Shown: positions 8,116 to 17,498, counted from the first letter of the stretch. The stretch: 64,000 nt of DNA from Arthrobacter pascens (GCF_030815585.1 NZ_JAUSWY010000001.1:4464001-4528000), one strand, 5' to 3'. The notes: generated from the letters alone by a model not told the origin. Made by a program: numbers and translations.

Positions 8116-9582
8116 ATGCAGGAGACTAAACCGCCGGCGCACCGACGACGACCCCGCCTGGTTGTTCCGAGCCGCAGTGACCTTCTGCTCAGGAACTTCA
8201 CGGAGCTGATCGGCGGACCCCTGGGTTCCCGCTCGGCTCCCGGAATTGTCTCCCCTGGCGCGTTCACCGTGGAACGCGTGCTGATCATCATGACCGTCCT
8301 GGCCGCGCTGGCTGGCATCGTTGTCAAGGGCTACTGCCGTGTCAACGGCTGGGAGTCACCCAGCCAGTTCTACTCCACGTGCTACTCCGACTTCCCGGAG
8401 CTGTTCCGCAACCGCGGCCTGGGTGAGGGAACATTCCCGTTCATCAGCCAGGGCAGCATGTTTGAGTATCCCGTTCTGATGGGGCTGATCGCCGGAATCA
8501 CTGCGTTGATGGTCCCCGGCGAAGGTGTCAGCGACGCCCGCATCCTGGGATACTTTGACGTCAACGCCACGCTCATTGCCGCCGTCTGGATCGTGACCGT
8601 GCTCGCTACGGCGCGCATGACGCGCCGCCGCCCTTGGGATGCGGCCATGGTGGCATTGGCCCCTGGGATCGTCCTGGCAGGGACTATCAACTGGGACATG
8701 TGGGCTGTGGGCTTCCTGGCCCTCGGAATGTATTTCTTCTCCCGTGAGCGGCTGGTGCTGGCGGGTGTCCTGATAGGGCTGGGCACCGCCACAAAGCTAT
8801 ACCCGGTGTTGATTTTCGGGGCCATTTTGCTGCTTGCCCTGCGCACGGGGCGGATCCGGACCTTCCTGGTCACGGCCGCCGCAGCCGCGGTTTCCTGGCT
8901 GGCCGTTAATGTGCCTTTTGCGGCCATGAACCCCTCCGGTTGGAAGTACTTCTACCAGTTCACGGAGGACAGGCCGGCCGGGTACAGCTCATTGTGGTTC
9001 GCCTACAATCTGGTTGCCGCGAGGCTTCGGTGGAAGGGTCTGGACGCCGAGACCATCAATTCATTGGCGTTGAACCTCTTTGTGCTGGCCTGCGTGGCGA
9101 TCGCTGTGGTGGCACTGACAGCATCGAGGCGCCCCCGCCTTGCGCAGCTCGTGTTCCTGATCGTGGCGGCGTTCATCCTGACCAACAAGGTGTATTCGCC
9201 CCAGTTCGTGATCTGGCTGATCCCTCTCCTGGCATTGGCCAGACCCCGATGGCGGGATTTCCTCATCTGGCAGGGCATCGAGGGCCTCCACTGGGCTGCC
9301 GTCTGGATGTACCTGGGACAGGTGACCAGCGGAGGGTCGTCGCAACACAATATAGACATGCCCTATTACGTTCTCGCTGTGGCGGCACATATGCTGGCAA
9401 CGGCATATCTGATGGTCCGGGTGGTCTGGGACATCTACGACCCCGTGTACGACCCCGTCCGTCGCCAAGACCCCGATGACCCACAGGGCGGTCCTTTTGA
9501 CGGGGCGCCAGACACACTGAGGATCAACCTCCGGCGTCCGCTGGAGTCTCTCTTCCCTTGGGGGGCCAAGGCAAATGCCTGA
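8116..9582 (+). CDS. GT87-type (DUF2029) membrane glycosyltransferase
   Basis: This 488-residue polytopic membrane protein resembles the GT-C fold polyprenol-phosphate-mannose-dependent alpha-mannosyltransferases (GT87) of actinobacteria. The INWDMWAVGFLALGMYFF segment, GLGTATKLYPVL and NKVYSPQFVIWLIPLL are typical conserved parts, with about 10-12 hydrophobic helices. It probably acts on a lipid-linked acceptor on the outer face of the membrane, for instance in lipomannan-like glycolipid synthesis. The start ATG lacks a strong ribosome binding site. Its end overlaps the next gene by eight bases. Confidence 0.82.
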   Translation: MQETKPPAHRRRPRLVVPSRSDLLLRNFTELIGGPLGSRSAPGIVSPGAFTVERVLIIMTVLAALAGIVVKGYCRVNGWESPSQFYSTCYSDFPELFRNRGLGEGTFPFISQGSMFEYPVLMGLIAGITALMVPGEGVSDARILGYFDVNATLIAAVWIVTVLATARMTRRRPWDAAMVALAPGIVLAGTINWDMWAVGFLALGMYFFSRERLVLAGVLIGLGTATKLYPVLIFGAILLLALRTGRIRTFLVTAAAAAVSWLAVNVPFAAMNPSGWKYFYQFTEDRPAGYSSLWFAYNLVAARLRWKGLDAETINSLALNLFVLACVAIAVVALTASRRPRLAQLVFLIVAAFILTNKVYSPQFVIWLIPLLALARPRWRDFLIWQGIEGLHWAAVWMYLGQVTSGGSSQHNIDMPYYVLAVAAHMLATAYLMVRVVWDIYDPVYDPVRRQDPDDPQGGPFDGAPDTLRINLRRPLESLFPWGAKANA

Positions 9583-11014
9583 TGTCGCTGTGGTCGGATC
9601 GGGTCCCAACGGGCTTGCGGCGGCCGCCGTCATGGCCCGGGCAGGTCTGTCCGTTGAGGTCTTTGAGGCCGCCGCGACCATTGGCGGCGGGACCCGCACG
9701 GCAGAACTGATGCAGCCCATGCACTTCCACGACGTCTGCTCCGCAGTCCACCCGATGGCGCTGGCTTCGCCTTTCTTCCGCGCATTCGAGTTGGCCCGGC
9801 GGGTGGACCTGGTGGTGCCGGAACTTTCCTTCGGGTCCCCCTTGGACGGCGGCAGGGCGGCGCTTGCGTACCGCTCGCTGGACCGGACGGCTGAGGCGTT
9901 GGGGCGCGACGGCGATGCCTACCGGAGGCTGATGGGCCCGCTGGTTCACCGCATTCAAGGCGTTATGGACCTGACCCAGCACCAGCTGCTGCGCTTCCCC
10001 GGCGATCCGGTGGCGGCGGTGCTTTTCGGGCTGCGGACCCTTGAACAGGGTTCGCCGTTATGGAACGTGCGGTTTCGTGAGGAGTTCGCCCCTGCACTGA
10101 TCAGCGGAGTGGCTGCCCACGCTGTGTCGCGCCTCCCGTCCCTTGCGGCTGCAGGCGCTGGCCTGATGCTGAGTGCCCTGGGACATGCCGACGGCTGGCC
10201 CGTTCCCGTTGGCGGATCCGCCTCCATTGCCGCAGCACTGGCCGAGGACATCAAGGCCCACGGCGGGGTGATCCATACCGGGACACCAGTGGAAAGCCTG
10301 GAGGAACTGGTCCCGGCGCGGGCCACTCTGCTGGATGTCGCACCGCGGGGCCTGCTTAAGATTGCCGGTGCCGCGCTTCCCGACAGATACCGCCGGTCCC
10401 TGGAGTCCTTCCGCTACGGGAACGGGTCGTGCAAGGTGGACTTCATCCTGTCTGCACCGGTCCCCTGGGCAGCCGGTGTATTGGCCGATGCCGGGACGGT
10501 GCACGTCGGCGGGACCCGCGCCGAGCTGGCTCACGCCGAAAACGAGGTATCGGCCGGGAGACACCCGGACCGGCCCTACGTGCTGGTGGCACAGCCGTCG
10601 CCCTTTGACAAGGGCCGGGCGCCGGCCGGACGCCAGATCCTGTGGACCTACTGCCATGTGCCGGCCGGATCCACCAGGAACATGGGTGAGGCCGTTACTG
10701 TGCAACTGGAACGCTTCGCCCCCGGATTCCGGGATGTGGTGGTGCAGGCCCACGTGACCACAGCGGCAGAGCTGGCGGAGTACAACCGAAACTACATTGG
10801 CGGCGACTTCAGTGCCGGCGTGATGGATGTACGCGGACTGCTGCAGCGGCCCGTGGTCTCCCCCGTACCCTGGCGGACACCTTTGCGTGGCGTTTATCTT
10901 TGCTCGTCTTCCACCCCGCCTGGACCTGGGGTGACGGGAATGCCGGGGTACCATGCGGCAAAGCATGCCCTCAAAGACATATTTGGCTTGCCTGTCCCCG
11001 CCCTCGGCCTCTGA
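9575..11014 (+). CDS. FAD-dependent oxidoreductase, phytoene desaturase-like
   Basis: This 479-residue flavoprotein has an N-terminal Rossmann fold (VAVVGSGPNGLAAAAVMARAG) with the GGGTRTAEL second FAD-contact motif, and the C-terminal FAD motif with PPGPGVTGMPGYHAAKHAL. This is the pattern of the amine oxidase / phytoene-desaturase-related NAD(P)/FAD oxidoreductases (COG1233 type). No carotenoid genes are nearby, so the substrate is unknown. It overlaps the GT87 gene and is probably co-transcribed with it. Confidence 0.82.
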   Translation: MPDVAVVGSGPNGLAAAAVMARAGLSVEVFEAAATIGGGTRTAELMQPMHFHDVCSAVHPMALASPFFRAFELARRVDLVVPELSFGSPLDGGRAALAYRSLDRTAEALGRDGDAYRRLMGPLVHRIQGVMDLTQHQLLRFPGDPVAAVLFGLRTLEQGSPLWNVRFREEFAPALISGVAAHAVSRLPSLAAAGAGLMLSALGHADGWPVPVGGSASIAAALAEDIKAHGGVIHTGTPVESLEELVPARATLLDVAPRGLLKIAGAALPDRYRRSLESFRYGNGSCKVDFILSAPVPWAAGVLADAGTVHVGGTRAELAHAENEVSAGRHPDRPYVLVAQPSPFDKGRAPAGRQILWTYCHVPAGSTRNMGEAVTVQLERFAPGFRDVVVQAHVTTAAELAEYNRNYIGGDFSAGVMDVRGLLQRPVVSPVPWRTPLRGVYLCSSSTPPGPGVTGMPGYHAAKHALKDIFGLPVPALGL

Positions 11015-11104
11015 GTTTCCTGCCCGCCGGCAGCTCTCCGGCGCGCGATCAGGCAATAAGGCTCTCTGCGAGCCCTGTGGCATGAACCACACCCAAAAAC
11101 GGGG

Positions 11105-11110
11105 CATAAT
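11105..11110 (+). promoter_or_regulatory. Candidate -10 element just before the PBP gene (leaderless mRNA)
   Basis: CATAAT stands six bases upstream of the GTG start at 11117, where no Shine-Dalgarno sequence is visible. The spacing would place the transcription start at or very near the start codon, as in leaderless actinobacterial mRNAs. No good -35 hexamer is seen. Confidence 0.35.
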
Positions 11111-11116
11111 AGCGCG

Positions 11117-13105
11117 GTGGGGAACTCAAAAAAACTGACACTTGCCATCATTGGACTCATTCTCGGCGCCTCCCTGGTCGCCTGCGACGACGGCAGAGGC
11201 GGCGCGGAAAGTGCCGCCAAGCAGCTTGCGTCGGCTGTTGCAGCTCTGGATGTCGGCTCCATCGCCTTTGATGGGAAGGACTCCGCCGTTGCCAACGAAC
11301 AGCTCCGGGACGTGTTCAGAGCCCTCGATCCGGACAAGCCCACGGTCGAAGCCGGCGAGGTCACCCTCGACGGCGATACAGCCACCGTCCCGCTGAACTA
11401 CACCTGGAAAATCGGCGCAGGCGAGTGGAAGTACACCGTCTCCGCCAAACTCAAGAAGTCAGCGGACAAGTGGCTGACGGTCTGGGACCCAGCCACACTG
11501 GTGCAAGGGCTCGCGGACGGTGAAATCCTCAGCAAAGGCTCCCAGTCCCCGCAGCGGGCGGACATCCTGGGCGCCGGCGACGCCAAGTTGGTCACCTACC
11601 GTCCGGTGGTGAACGTCGGCATCGACAAGCCCCGGCTTGGGTCCGCAGACGCAGCGGCGTCGGCCACCCAGCTGGCAGAGTTGGTCGGTGTGGATCCCGC
11701 AGGCTATGCCCAGCAGGTGCAGGCCTCCGGCCCTGAAGCATTCGTTTCCGCTATTACCCTCCGCGAAGAGGGCCGCACCATCACGGACCAGCAGATCGCC
11801 GCCATACCCGGGGCAACGGGAATCCCGGCTACCCTGCCGCTCGCGCCCAGCCGGACCTTCGCGCGGGCAGTGCTCGGGTCTGTCGGTGAGGCCAGTGCGG
11901 AACAGATCGAAGCGTCCGACGGCTCCCTGACCGCCGGGGACGTGACCGGCACGGGAGGCCTTCAGCAACAGTACGACGCCCAGCTCAGAGGTACAGACGC
12001 CGTGGTGATCCGGGCCCAGCGTGCGGACCTCGCCCAGGAAGAGATCCGAACCGCCGGTACCGATCCCCGCCGGGTGGTCTTTGAGGTGGCACCCACCCCC
12101 GGAACACCGCTGAGAACCACTCTCGACCCGAGCCTGCAGGCACTCGCGGAGACCACGCTGGAAAAGGTGGGTCCGGCGTCGGCCATAGTGGCCCTCCGCC
12201 CCTCCACCGGAGCGGTGCTGGCAGCGGCGTCAGGCCCCGGCAGCAACGGTTACAACACCGCCATGCTGGGAGAATACGCGCCGGGATCCACCTTCAAGAT
12301 GATTGACTCGCTGGCCATGCTCCGCAACGGCATGACCCCGGATTCGAAAGTTGAATGCACGCCCACCCTGAATGTGAACGGCCGGACCTTCAAGAATTCC
12401 GAGGGCTATCCCGCCGACTCCCTGGGTTCGGTGACGCTCCGCGATGCCTTCGCCCACTCATGCAACACCGCCTTCATCGCAGCACGGGACAAGGTCACCC
12501 AGGCCCAGCTTGAGGCCGCCGCCATGTCCATGGGGGTGGCAGTGGAAGCCCCCAACCTCGGGGCCGCGGCATTCCTGGGCTCGGTTCCCGGTGAAGCGGA
12601 GGGCACGGAACACGCCGCGTCGATGATCGGACAGGGCAAGGTGCTCGTTTCGCCGCTCGCCGCGGCCATCATGGCCGGATCAGTGGCCAAGGGTGCCCCC
12701 GTCTCACCGCAGCTGGTCCTCAATCCCGGCGCCGGCGCTCCCGCGGCAGGGACGACCCTCGAGCCCAGCGCAGAAGCCGGCCAGCCGTCGTCGACCGTTA
12801 CGCCGGAGGCGCCTTCCAAGGCGTCCGACAGACCGATCACCAAGGAGGAAGCGGCGGCACTGTCAGACATGATGCGGGCCGTGGTCACGTCCGGCCATGC
12901 CGGCTTCCTGTCCAGCGTTCCGGGCGCGCCGGTGGGTGCCAAGACCGGAACGGCGGAATTCGGTAACGAAAACCCGCCGAAGACGCACGCCTGGATCGTT
13001 GCCGTCCACGGGGACCTCGCTGTGGCTGTCTTCGTGGAGGAGGGCGGCCTCGGAGCCACCACGTCTGGTCCGTTGCTCAAGGAGTTCCTCACCGCCGCAG
13101 GCTGA
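11117..13105 (+). CDS. Penicillin-binding protein (transpeptidase), MecA-N type lipoprotein
   Basis: This 662-residue PBP has a lipoprotein signal (LTLAIIGLILGASLVAC, lipobox LVAC), an NTF2-like MecA-N-type domain (about 35-135), a dimerisation/linker region and a C-terminal transpeptidase domain. All three active-site motifs are intact: STFK with the nucleophile at S391, SCN at 448-450 and KTG at 609-611. It cross-links peptidoglycan outside the membrane. The start is GTG at 11117. Such MecA-N class B PBPs can have low beta-lactam affinity, but that cannot be judged from sequence. Confidence 0.9.
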   Translation: MGNSKKLTLAIIGLILGASLVACDDGRGGAESAAKQLASAVAALDVGSIAFDGKDSAVANEQLRDVFRALDPDKPTVEAGEVTLDGDTATVPLNYTWKIGAGEWKYTVSAKLKKSADKWLTVWDPATLVQGLADGEILSKGSQSPQRADILGAGDAKLVTYRPVVNVGIDKPRLGSADAAASATQLAELVGVDPAGYAQQVQASGPEAFVSAITLREEGRTITDQQIAAIPGATGIPATLPLAPSRTFARAVLGSVGEASAEQIEASDGSLTAGDVTGTGGLQQQYDAQLRGTDAVVIRAQRADLAQEEIRTAGTDPRRVVFEVAPTPGTPLRTTLDPSLQALAETTLEKVGPASAIVALRPSTGAVLAAASGPGSNGYNTAMLGEYAPGSTFKMIDSLAMLRNGMTPDSKVECTPTLNVNGRTFKNSEGYPADSLGSVTLRDAFAHSCNTAFIAARDKVTQAQLEAAAMSMGVAVEAPNLGAAAFLGSVPGEAEGTEHAASMIGQGKVLVSPLAAAIMAGSVAKGAPVSPQLVLNPGAGAPAAGTTLEPSAEAGQPSSTVTPEAPSKASDRPITKEEAAALSDMMRAVVTSGHAGFLSSVPGAPVGAKTGTAEFGNENPPKTHAWIVAVHGDLAVAVFVEEGGLGATTSGPLLKEFLTAAG

Positions 13106-13205
13106 GCCGGAGAGTTTATGTCCAGCTAATGCCCGGTAACGGGACCCGAAGACGCCATAAGTGGACCAAATCTTGTGGCGGTGCGGGCGTGGGAAGATTG
13201 TTGAT

Positions 13206-14888
13206 GTGGCCCATATTGACGTTTCCGGCATCGACTACTTTCTCTCCGACGGCACCCAGCTGCTCAACAGTGTGACCTTCAAGGTCCCTGACGGCACCAA
13301 AACGGCACTCATCGGGCCCAACGGAACGGGCAAAACCACCTTGTTCCGGATTATTTCCGGCGATCTCACGCCGGACGAAGGTGTGATTGGGCGCTCCGGG
13401 AACATGGGCATCATGCGCCAGTTCGTGGGGCAGGTCCGGGATGATTCCACGGTCCGCGACCTCCTGGTGTCCGCCGCCCCGCCGGCACTGGAGGCGGCCG
13501 CCCGCGCCGTGGATGAAACCGAGCTTGCCATGATGGAGCACGACGACGAACCCAGCCAGATGCGGTACGCCCAGGCCATCGTGGACTGGGGAGACGCCGG
13601 AGGCTACGACGTGGAGACCGTCTGGGACGAGGTCTGTATGGCGGCCCTGGGACTGCCCTTTGACCGCGCACAACACCGCCCGGCGTCGAGCCTTTCCGGC
13701 GGCGAGCAGAAACGGCTGGTCCTTGAGGCGCTCTTTGCCGGCCCCGACGAACTGCTGCTCCTCGATGAGCCGGACAACTACCTGGACGTGCCGGGCAAGC
13801 GGTGGCTTGAGGACAAGCTCAATGAATCAAAGAAGACGGTATTCTTCATCAGCCACGACCGAGAACTGCTGAACAATGCCGCGGGACGGATCGTCACGCT
13901 GGAGCCGGGTATCAACGGCGCCGGGGCATGGGTCCACGGCGGCGGCTTCGGCTCCTACGTGGACGCCCGCGCGGACCGGAACGCCCGCTTCGAGGAACTC
14001 CGGAAGCGCTGGGACGAGGAGCACGTCAAGCTCAAGGAACTCGTCAACATGTACAAAAACAAGGCCGCGTTCCGCTCGGACATGGCAAACCGTTACCACG
14101 CTGCCCAGACCCGGCTGGCGAAATTCCTGGAAGCCGGGCCCCCGGAAGCCCTCCCCATCGAGCAGAACGTGCGGATGCGGCTCAAGGGCGGCCGCACGGC
14201 CAAGCGGGCAATTGTGGCTGAGAAGCTCGAGCTGACCGGGCTCATGAAGCCGTTCTCAACCGAGGTCTGGTTCGGCGACCGTGTGGGCGTACTGGGCTCC
14301 AACGGTTCGGGCAAGAGCCACTTCCTGCGGCTCCTCGCCACCGGCGGCACTGATCCGGAGCGGGAGCACCTGCCGGTCTCCGATGTTGACATAGCCGAGG
14401 TGCCGCACGAGGGCACAGTGAAACTTGGCGCCCGTATCCGGCCCGGCTTTTTTGCCCAGACCCACATCCGGCCGGACCTCCTCGGCAAGACGCTGCTGGA
14501 GATCCTGCACCGGGGAGACGAGCACCGCTCGGGACTGGGCCGCGAGGCCGCAGCCGGGGCACTGGACGGTTATGGCCTGGCCGGGCAGTCTGAGCAGAAG
14601 TACGAGTCCCTGTCGGGCGGCCAGCAGGCGCGGTTCCAGATCCTGCTGTTGCAGCTGTCCGGTGCCACTCTGCTCCTGCTGGATGAACCCACGGACAACC
14701 TGGACCTGCACTCCGCCGAGGCGCTGGAGCGGGCGATCGACCACTTTGAGGGAACGGTCCTGGCCGTCACTCATGACCGCTGGTTCGCCCGCACCTTCGA
14801 CCGGTTCCTGGTGTTCGGGTCCGACGGGCGCGTCTATGAATCCCCGGAGCCCGTGTGGGACGAAAAGCGCGTAGAGCGCGCCCGCTGA
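13206..14888 (+). CDS. ABC-F family ATPase
   Basis: This soluble protein has two ABC domains and no transmembrane part, the hallmark of ABC-F translation factors or antibiotic-protection proteins. Domain 1 has Walker A GPNGTGKTT (about 37-45), signature LSGGEQKRL and Walker B LLLLDEPDNYLD. Domain 2 has GSNGSGKSH (about 364), LSGGQQARF and LLLLDEPTDNLD. The linker between them is charged. I chose GTG 13206 (560 aa, MAHIDVSGIDYF) because the protein's conserved start fits there; the frame is open upstream to 13161. It should act on the ribosome; whether it confers resistance is not visible. Confidence 0.88.
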   Translation: MAHIDVSGIDYFLSDGTQLLNSVTFKVPDGTKTALIGPNGTGKTTLFRIISGDLTPDEGVIGRSGNMGIMRQFVGQVRDDSTVRDLLVSAAPPALEAAARAVDETELAMMEHDDEPSQMRYAQAIVDWGDAGGYDVETVWDEVCMAALGLPFDRAQHRPASSLSGGEQKRLVLEALFAGPDELLLLDEPDNYLDVPGKRWLEDKLNESKKTVFFISHDRELLNNAAGRIVTLEPGINGAGAWVHGGGFGSYVDARADRNARFEELRKRWDEEHVKLKELVNMYKNKAAFRSDMANRYHAAQTRLAKFLEAGPPEALPIEQNVRMRLKGGRTAKRAIVAEKLELTGLMKPFSTEVWFGDRVGVLGSNGSGKSHFLRLLATGGTDPEREHLPVSDVDIAEVPHEGTVKLGARIRPGFFAQTHIRPDLLGKTLLEILHRGDEHRSGLGREAAAGALDGYGLAGQSEQKYESLSGGQQARFQILLLQLSGATLLLLDEPTDNLDLHSAEALERAIDHFEGTVLAVTHDRWFARTFDRFLVFGSDGRVYESPEPVWDEKRVERAR

Positions 14889-14922
14889 CCCGGACGCTCT
14901 CTCACTTCCTGCATCTTTTGCA

Positions 14923-14954
14923 CAAACCCTCTCTCACTGGTGAGAGAGGGTTTG
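14923..14954 (+). terminator. Perfect inverted repeat, likely terminator
   Basis: CAAACCCTCTCTCAC and its exact complement are separated by TG, giving a 15-bp stem 35 bp after the ABC-F stop and in front of the convergent MORN-type gene. It is followed by TGGTTTTGT. It probably stops transcription in both directions. Confidence 0.65.
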
Positions 14955-15020
14955 TGGTTTTGTCGCAGGAGGTGAGAGAGGGTCTGTGGTTTTGTCGCAG
15001 GAAGTGAGAGAGGGTTTGGG
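14939..15020 (+). repeat. 32-bp tandem repeat, about 2.5 units
   Basis: Units begin at 14939, 14971 and 15003, exactly 32 bp apart: GGTGAGAGAGGGT-TGTGGTTTTGTCGCAGGA, with one or two substitutions; the third unit is cut off by the stop of the next gene. The first unit also forms the right arm of the terminator hairpin. It looks like a small intergenic repeat family amplified between convergent genes. Confidence 0.75.
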
Positions 15021-15365
15021 CTACTTGAAGGTCTTGCGCTTGGATTCCGAGCCGTCTGGCGCGTAGGTGACCCATTCGCCTAGTTTGCGCCCGGCATCGT
15101 AGGTTCCTTCGTCCATCAGTTCGCCGGTGCTGTGCCAGCGCTGCCAAATACCATGCTGTTGGCCGTCGCGGAAGGCACCTTTCTGCAGCAGTCCCCCGCC
15201 TTCGCGGTACCAGATGCAAAGTCCGTCCAGCTGGCCGTTCATGTACCCGGCCTCGGATTTGACCTGCCCGTTCCGGAAGTAGAAGGTCCAGTGCCCATGC
15301 CGTTCACCGTCCAGATAATCGCCGGTCCCGGATAGTCTGCCGTCCTTGAAGGATTCCTCAGCCAT
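15021..15365 (-). CDS. MORN-repeat (YwqK-like) protein
   Basis: This 114-residue protein consists of about four to five repeats of the type DGxxxGxWxxYxxxGQ (GERHGHWTFYFRNGQ, GQLDGLCIWYREGG, GQQHGIWQRWHSTGE, GRKLGEWVTYAPDG). These are MORN-variant repeats found in proteins often annotated as YwqK antitoxin family. No toxin gene lies next to it. It has no signal peptide or TM helix. It is divergent from the DeoR regulator, 70 bp between starts. Confidence 0.75.
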   Translation of the reverse strand: MAEESFKDGRLSGTGDYLDGERHGHWTFYFRNGQVKSEAGYMNGQLDGLCIWYREGGGLLQKGAFRDGQQHGIWQRWHSTGELMDEGTYDAGRKLGEWVTYAPDGSESKRKTFK

Positions 15366-15388
15366 GGGCCCACCTTACCGCGGGAGAA

Positions 15389-15428
15389 TGATCACATTCG
15401 TGATTAAGTGATCATCAATTGCTATCAT
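15389..15428 (+). promoter_or_regulatory. DeoR-type operator overlapping a leaderless promoter
   Basis: Inverted repeat arms TGATCAC (15389-15395) and GTGATCA (15408-15414) flank a third half-site GTGATTA (15400-15406). A -10-like TATCAT at 15423-15428 lies six bases before the ATG at 15435, so the mRNA is probably leaderless and the operator covers the -35 region. The arrangement suits autoregulation by the adjacent regulator and could also act on the divergent MORN-type gene. Confidence 0.55.
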
Positions 15429-15434
15429 GTGAGC

Positions 15435-16208
15435 ATGAAGACTGACGAGCGCCACCGGTTGATCGGTGAGCTGCTGCGTGCACAGGGGGACGTGACCGTG
15501 GACGAGCTGACAGAGGTCTGCGACGCCTCGGGAGCAACGATCCGCCGTGACCTCGAAGTCCTCGCAGCGAACGGCGTGCTCCGCCGCGTCCATGGCGGTG
15601 CCAAGAGCCTCATTGTGCGTGGCGAGAATCCCGGCTACGGCCAACGGGAACTCGAGGACCAGGGCATCAAGGTGCGAATAGCAGCCGCCGTGGCGGGACT
15701 GCTGCGGGACCGGGAGCGCGTGTGGCTGGACAGCGGAACCACCGCCACCGAGATCGCACGGACACTGCGGGGCCGCGAACTGACACTGATGCCCATGTCC
15801 CTGCGCTCCCTCAATGCGGTGACTGCGGACGACCAGAATGTCGGTCAGCGTCCCGCTCTGCTCCTTCCCGGCGGTAGCGTGGTACCGGGCGAGCTGTGCT
15901 TCCGCGGGCCGCTGGCGGAAACCAACATCCGGTCCCTCCGCTTCGATACCGCGGTGGTCACGCCCTGCGCCTTGAACCTCAAAGACGGTCTGCTGGCCCA
16001 CGACCTCGAAGATGCCGCGGTAAAGCGGGCCGGCCTCGAGTCAGCCGGGCGTGTCATCGTTGCGTGCGCCGGGCCCAAGTGGAATGCCAACGCTATGGCA
16101 CTGGTGGCTGCCCTGGATTCAGTGGACGTCATCGTGACGGAAAAGAACCTCAGCGCGGACGAACTCGCACAACTCAACAAGCTCTCGGTGGAAGTAGTGA
16201 ACGTATGA
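15435..16208 (+). CDS. DeoR/GlpR family transcriptional regulator
   Basis: This 257-residue repressor has an N-terminal winged helix-turn-helix (RHRLIGELLRAQGDVTVDEL, then GATIRRDLEVLAANG) and a C-terminal DeoR sensor domain (WLDSGTTATEIARTL) that binds phosphorylated sugars in this family. I chose ATG 15435 over the upstream GTG 15408, since homologues start with the KTDERHRLI helix and a -10 element sits just before it. The last codons overlap the MFS gene by four bases, so the regulator and transporter form an operon. The sugar is not identifiable. Confidence 0.88.
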   Translation: MKTDERHRLIGELLRAQGDVTVDELTEVCDASGATIRRDLEVLAANGVLRRVHGGAKSLIVRGENPGYGQRELEDQGIKVRIAAAVAGLLRDRERVWLDSGTTATEIARTLRGRELTLMPMSLRSLNAVTADDQNVGQRPALLLPGGSVVPGELCFRGPLAETNIRSLRFDTAVVTPCALNLKDGLLAHDLEDAAVKRAGLESAGRVIVACAGPKWNANAMALVAALDSVDVIVTEKNLSADELAQLNKLSVEVVNV

Positions 16209-17401
16209 GCATCAACACGAGCACCAAGACCAGTCCGGCCATCAGGGCAGCAGCAGCCGCCACCTTCGTGGTCTTCGGAATCAATGGCCTCGTCTTCGCC
16301 AGCTGGGCGGCCCGGATCCCGGCCGTCACCGAAACCCTGCACGTGACATCGGGCCAGATGGGCACTCTCCTGCTGTGCACAGCTGTCGGATCGCTGCTGG
16401 CCCTTCCGACGGCGGGACTGGTGGTGGGCCGGATCGGGACCGCAAACACCGTACGGGCCAGTGGGCTGCTGGTCGCGTTGGCCGGCGCGGGTCTGGCACT
16501 GTCACTTTCGGGGGAATCCATTGCAGGAACGGCAGTCTGCCTGTTCTTCTTTGGAATCGGGATAGGGCTTTGGGATGTGGCCCAGAATATTGAAGGTGCC
16601 GACGTCGAACACCGGCTGAGGCGCACCGTCATGCCACAGTTTCACGCTGCCTTCAGCGGTGGTGCGTTCGTCGGTGCCCTGATCGGCGCGGGACTTTCGA
16701 ACATCGGAGTCGGACTGCCTGTGCACTTGCTGGTCATCGCGGGTGTGGTGGCTTTGGTGACGCTGCTGACCCCCCGCTTCTTCCTTCCGCACGTCGCCGC
16801 GGCAGCCCCCTCTGACGGCGGGCCGAAGGAATCAAAGGGGCCTTCCGCCTGGCGTGACAGCCGCACCCTGCTGATCGGGGTGGTGGTCCTGGGTGCCACA
16901 CTGACCGAGGGCGCAGGAAATGACTGGATCGCGAAGGCCTCAGTGGATGGGCTGCACACTTCCGAATCCACCGGCGCGCTCATGTTTGCCCTCTTTGTCC
17001 TCGCCATGACGGCCATGCGCTTCTTCGGTGGCCGCGTGATCGACGCCTACGGCCGCGTAGTGGTTCTCCGCGCCAGCATGGCCGCGGCGGCCGCCGGTTT
17101 GTGCCTCTTTGTGCTCGCTGGAAACGTGTGGCTGGCAGCAGTGGGGGCCGCCCTCTGGGGTGTGGGTGCCGCGTTGGCCTTCCCCATGGGAATGTCTGCG
17201 GCGGCCGACGATCCGCAACACGCTGCTGCGCGGGTTTCGGTTGTATCCACTTTGGGGTACATCTCCTTCCTTGCTGGCCCGCCTCTGCTGGGTTACCTAG
17301 GGGACATCACCGGAATTCATCTCGCACTGCTGGCCATCCTCGCTCCGATTGTGCTCGCCCTTGTGCTGGCGGGGGCGGCCAAGCCTCTCCGCTCCAAATA
17401 G
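16205..17401 (+). CDS. MFS transporter
   Basis: This 398-residue major facilitator has about 12 hydrophobic helices. Segments such as FVVFGINGLVFASWAARIP and FFGIGIGLWDVAQNIEGADVE resemble the fucose permease-like/YbjJ group of MFS proteins. The start ATG 16205 overlaps the stop of the DeoR gene (ATGA), which suggests the regulator controls it and that it moves the sugar or sugar derivative sensed by that repressor. The frame is open upstream, inside the regulator, but the N-terminus at 16205 fits the family. Confidence 0.85.
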   Translation: MSINTSTKTSPAIRAAAAATFVVFGINGLVFASWAARIPAVTETLHVTSGQMGTLLLCTAVGSLLALPTAGLVVGRIGTANTVRASGLLVALAGAGLALSLSGESIAGTAVCLFFFGIGIGLWDVAQNIEGADVEHRLRRTVMPQFHAAFSGGAFVGALIGAGLSNIGVGLPVHLLVIAGVVALVTLLTPRFFLPHVAAAAPSDGGPKESKGPSAWRDSRTLLIGVVVLGATLTEGAGNDWIAKASVDGLHTSESTGALMFALFVLAMTAMRFFGGRVIDAYGRVVVLRASMAAAAAGLCLFVLAGNVWLAAVGAALWGVGAALAFPMGMSAAADDPQHAAARVSVVSTLGYISFLAGPPLLGYLGDITGIHLALLAILAPIVLALVLAGAAKPLRSK

Positions 17402-17498
17402 AGGGCCGCCTGGGTCAAGCTTTCCCGCCGGAAGGCAGCCACAATCCGACTGCCACAGGAGGCGGAAATGAACCAAACTCCGGCGGTAGGGTGGGGAG

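Noticed and set aside
14939..15020. CRISPR-like direct repeats
   Set aside because: The units are contiguous with no variable spacers, only 2.5 copies are present and no cas genes are nearby.
15021..15365. Toxin-antitoxin pair based on the YwqK family name
   Set aside because: The protein is only a string of MORN-type repeats and no toxin gene adjoins it.
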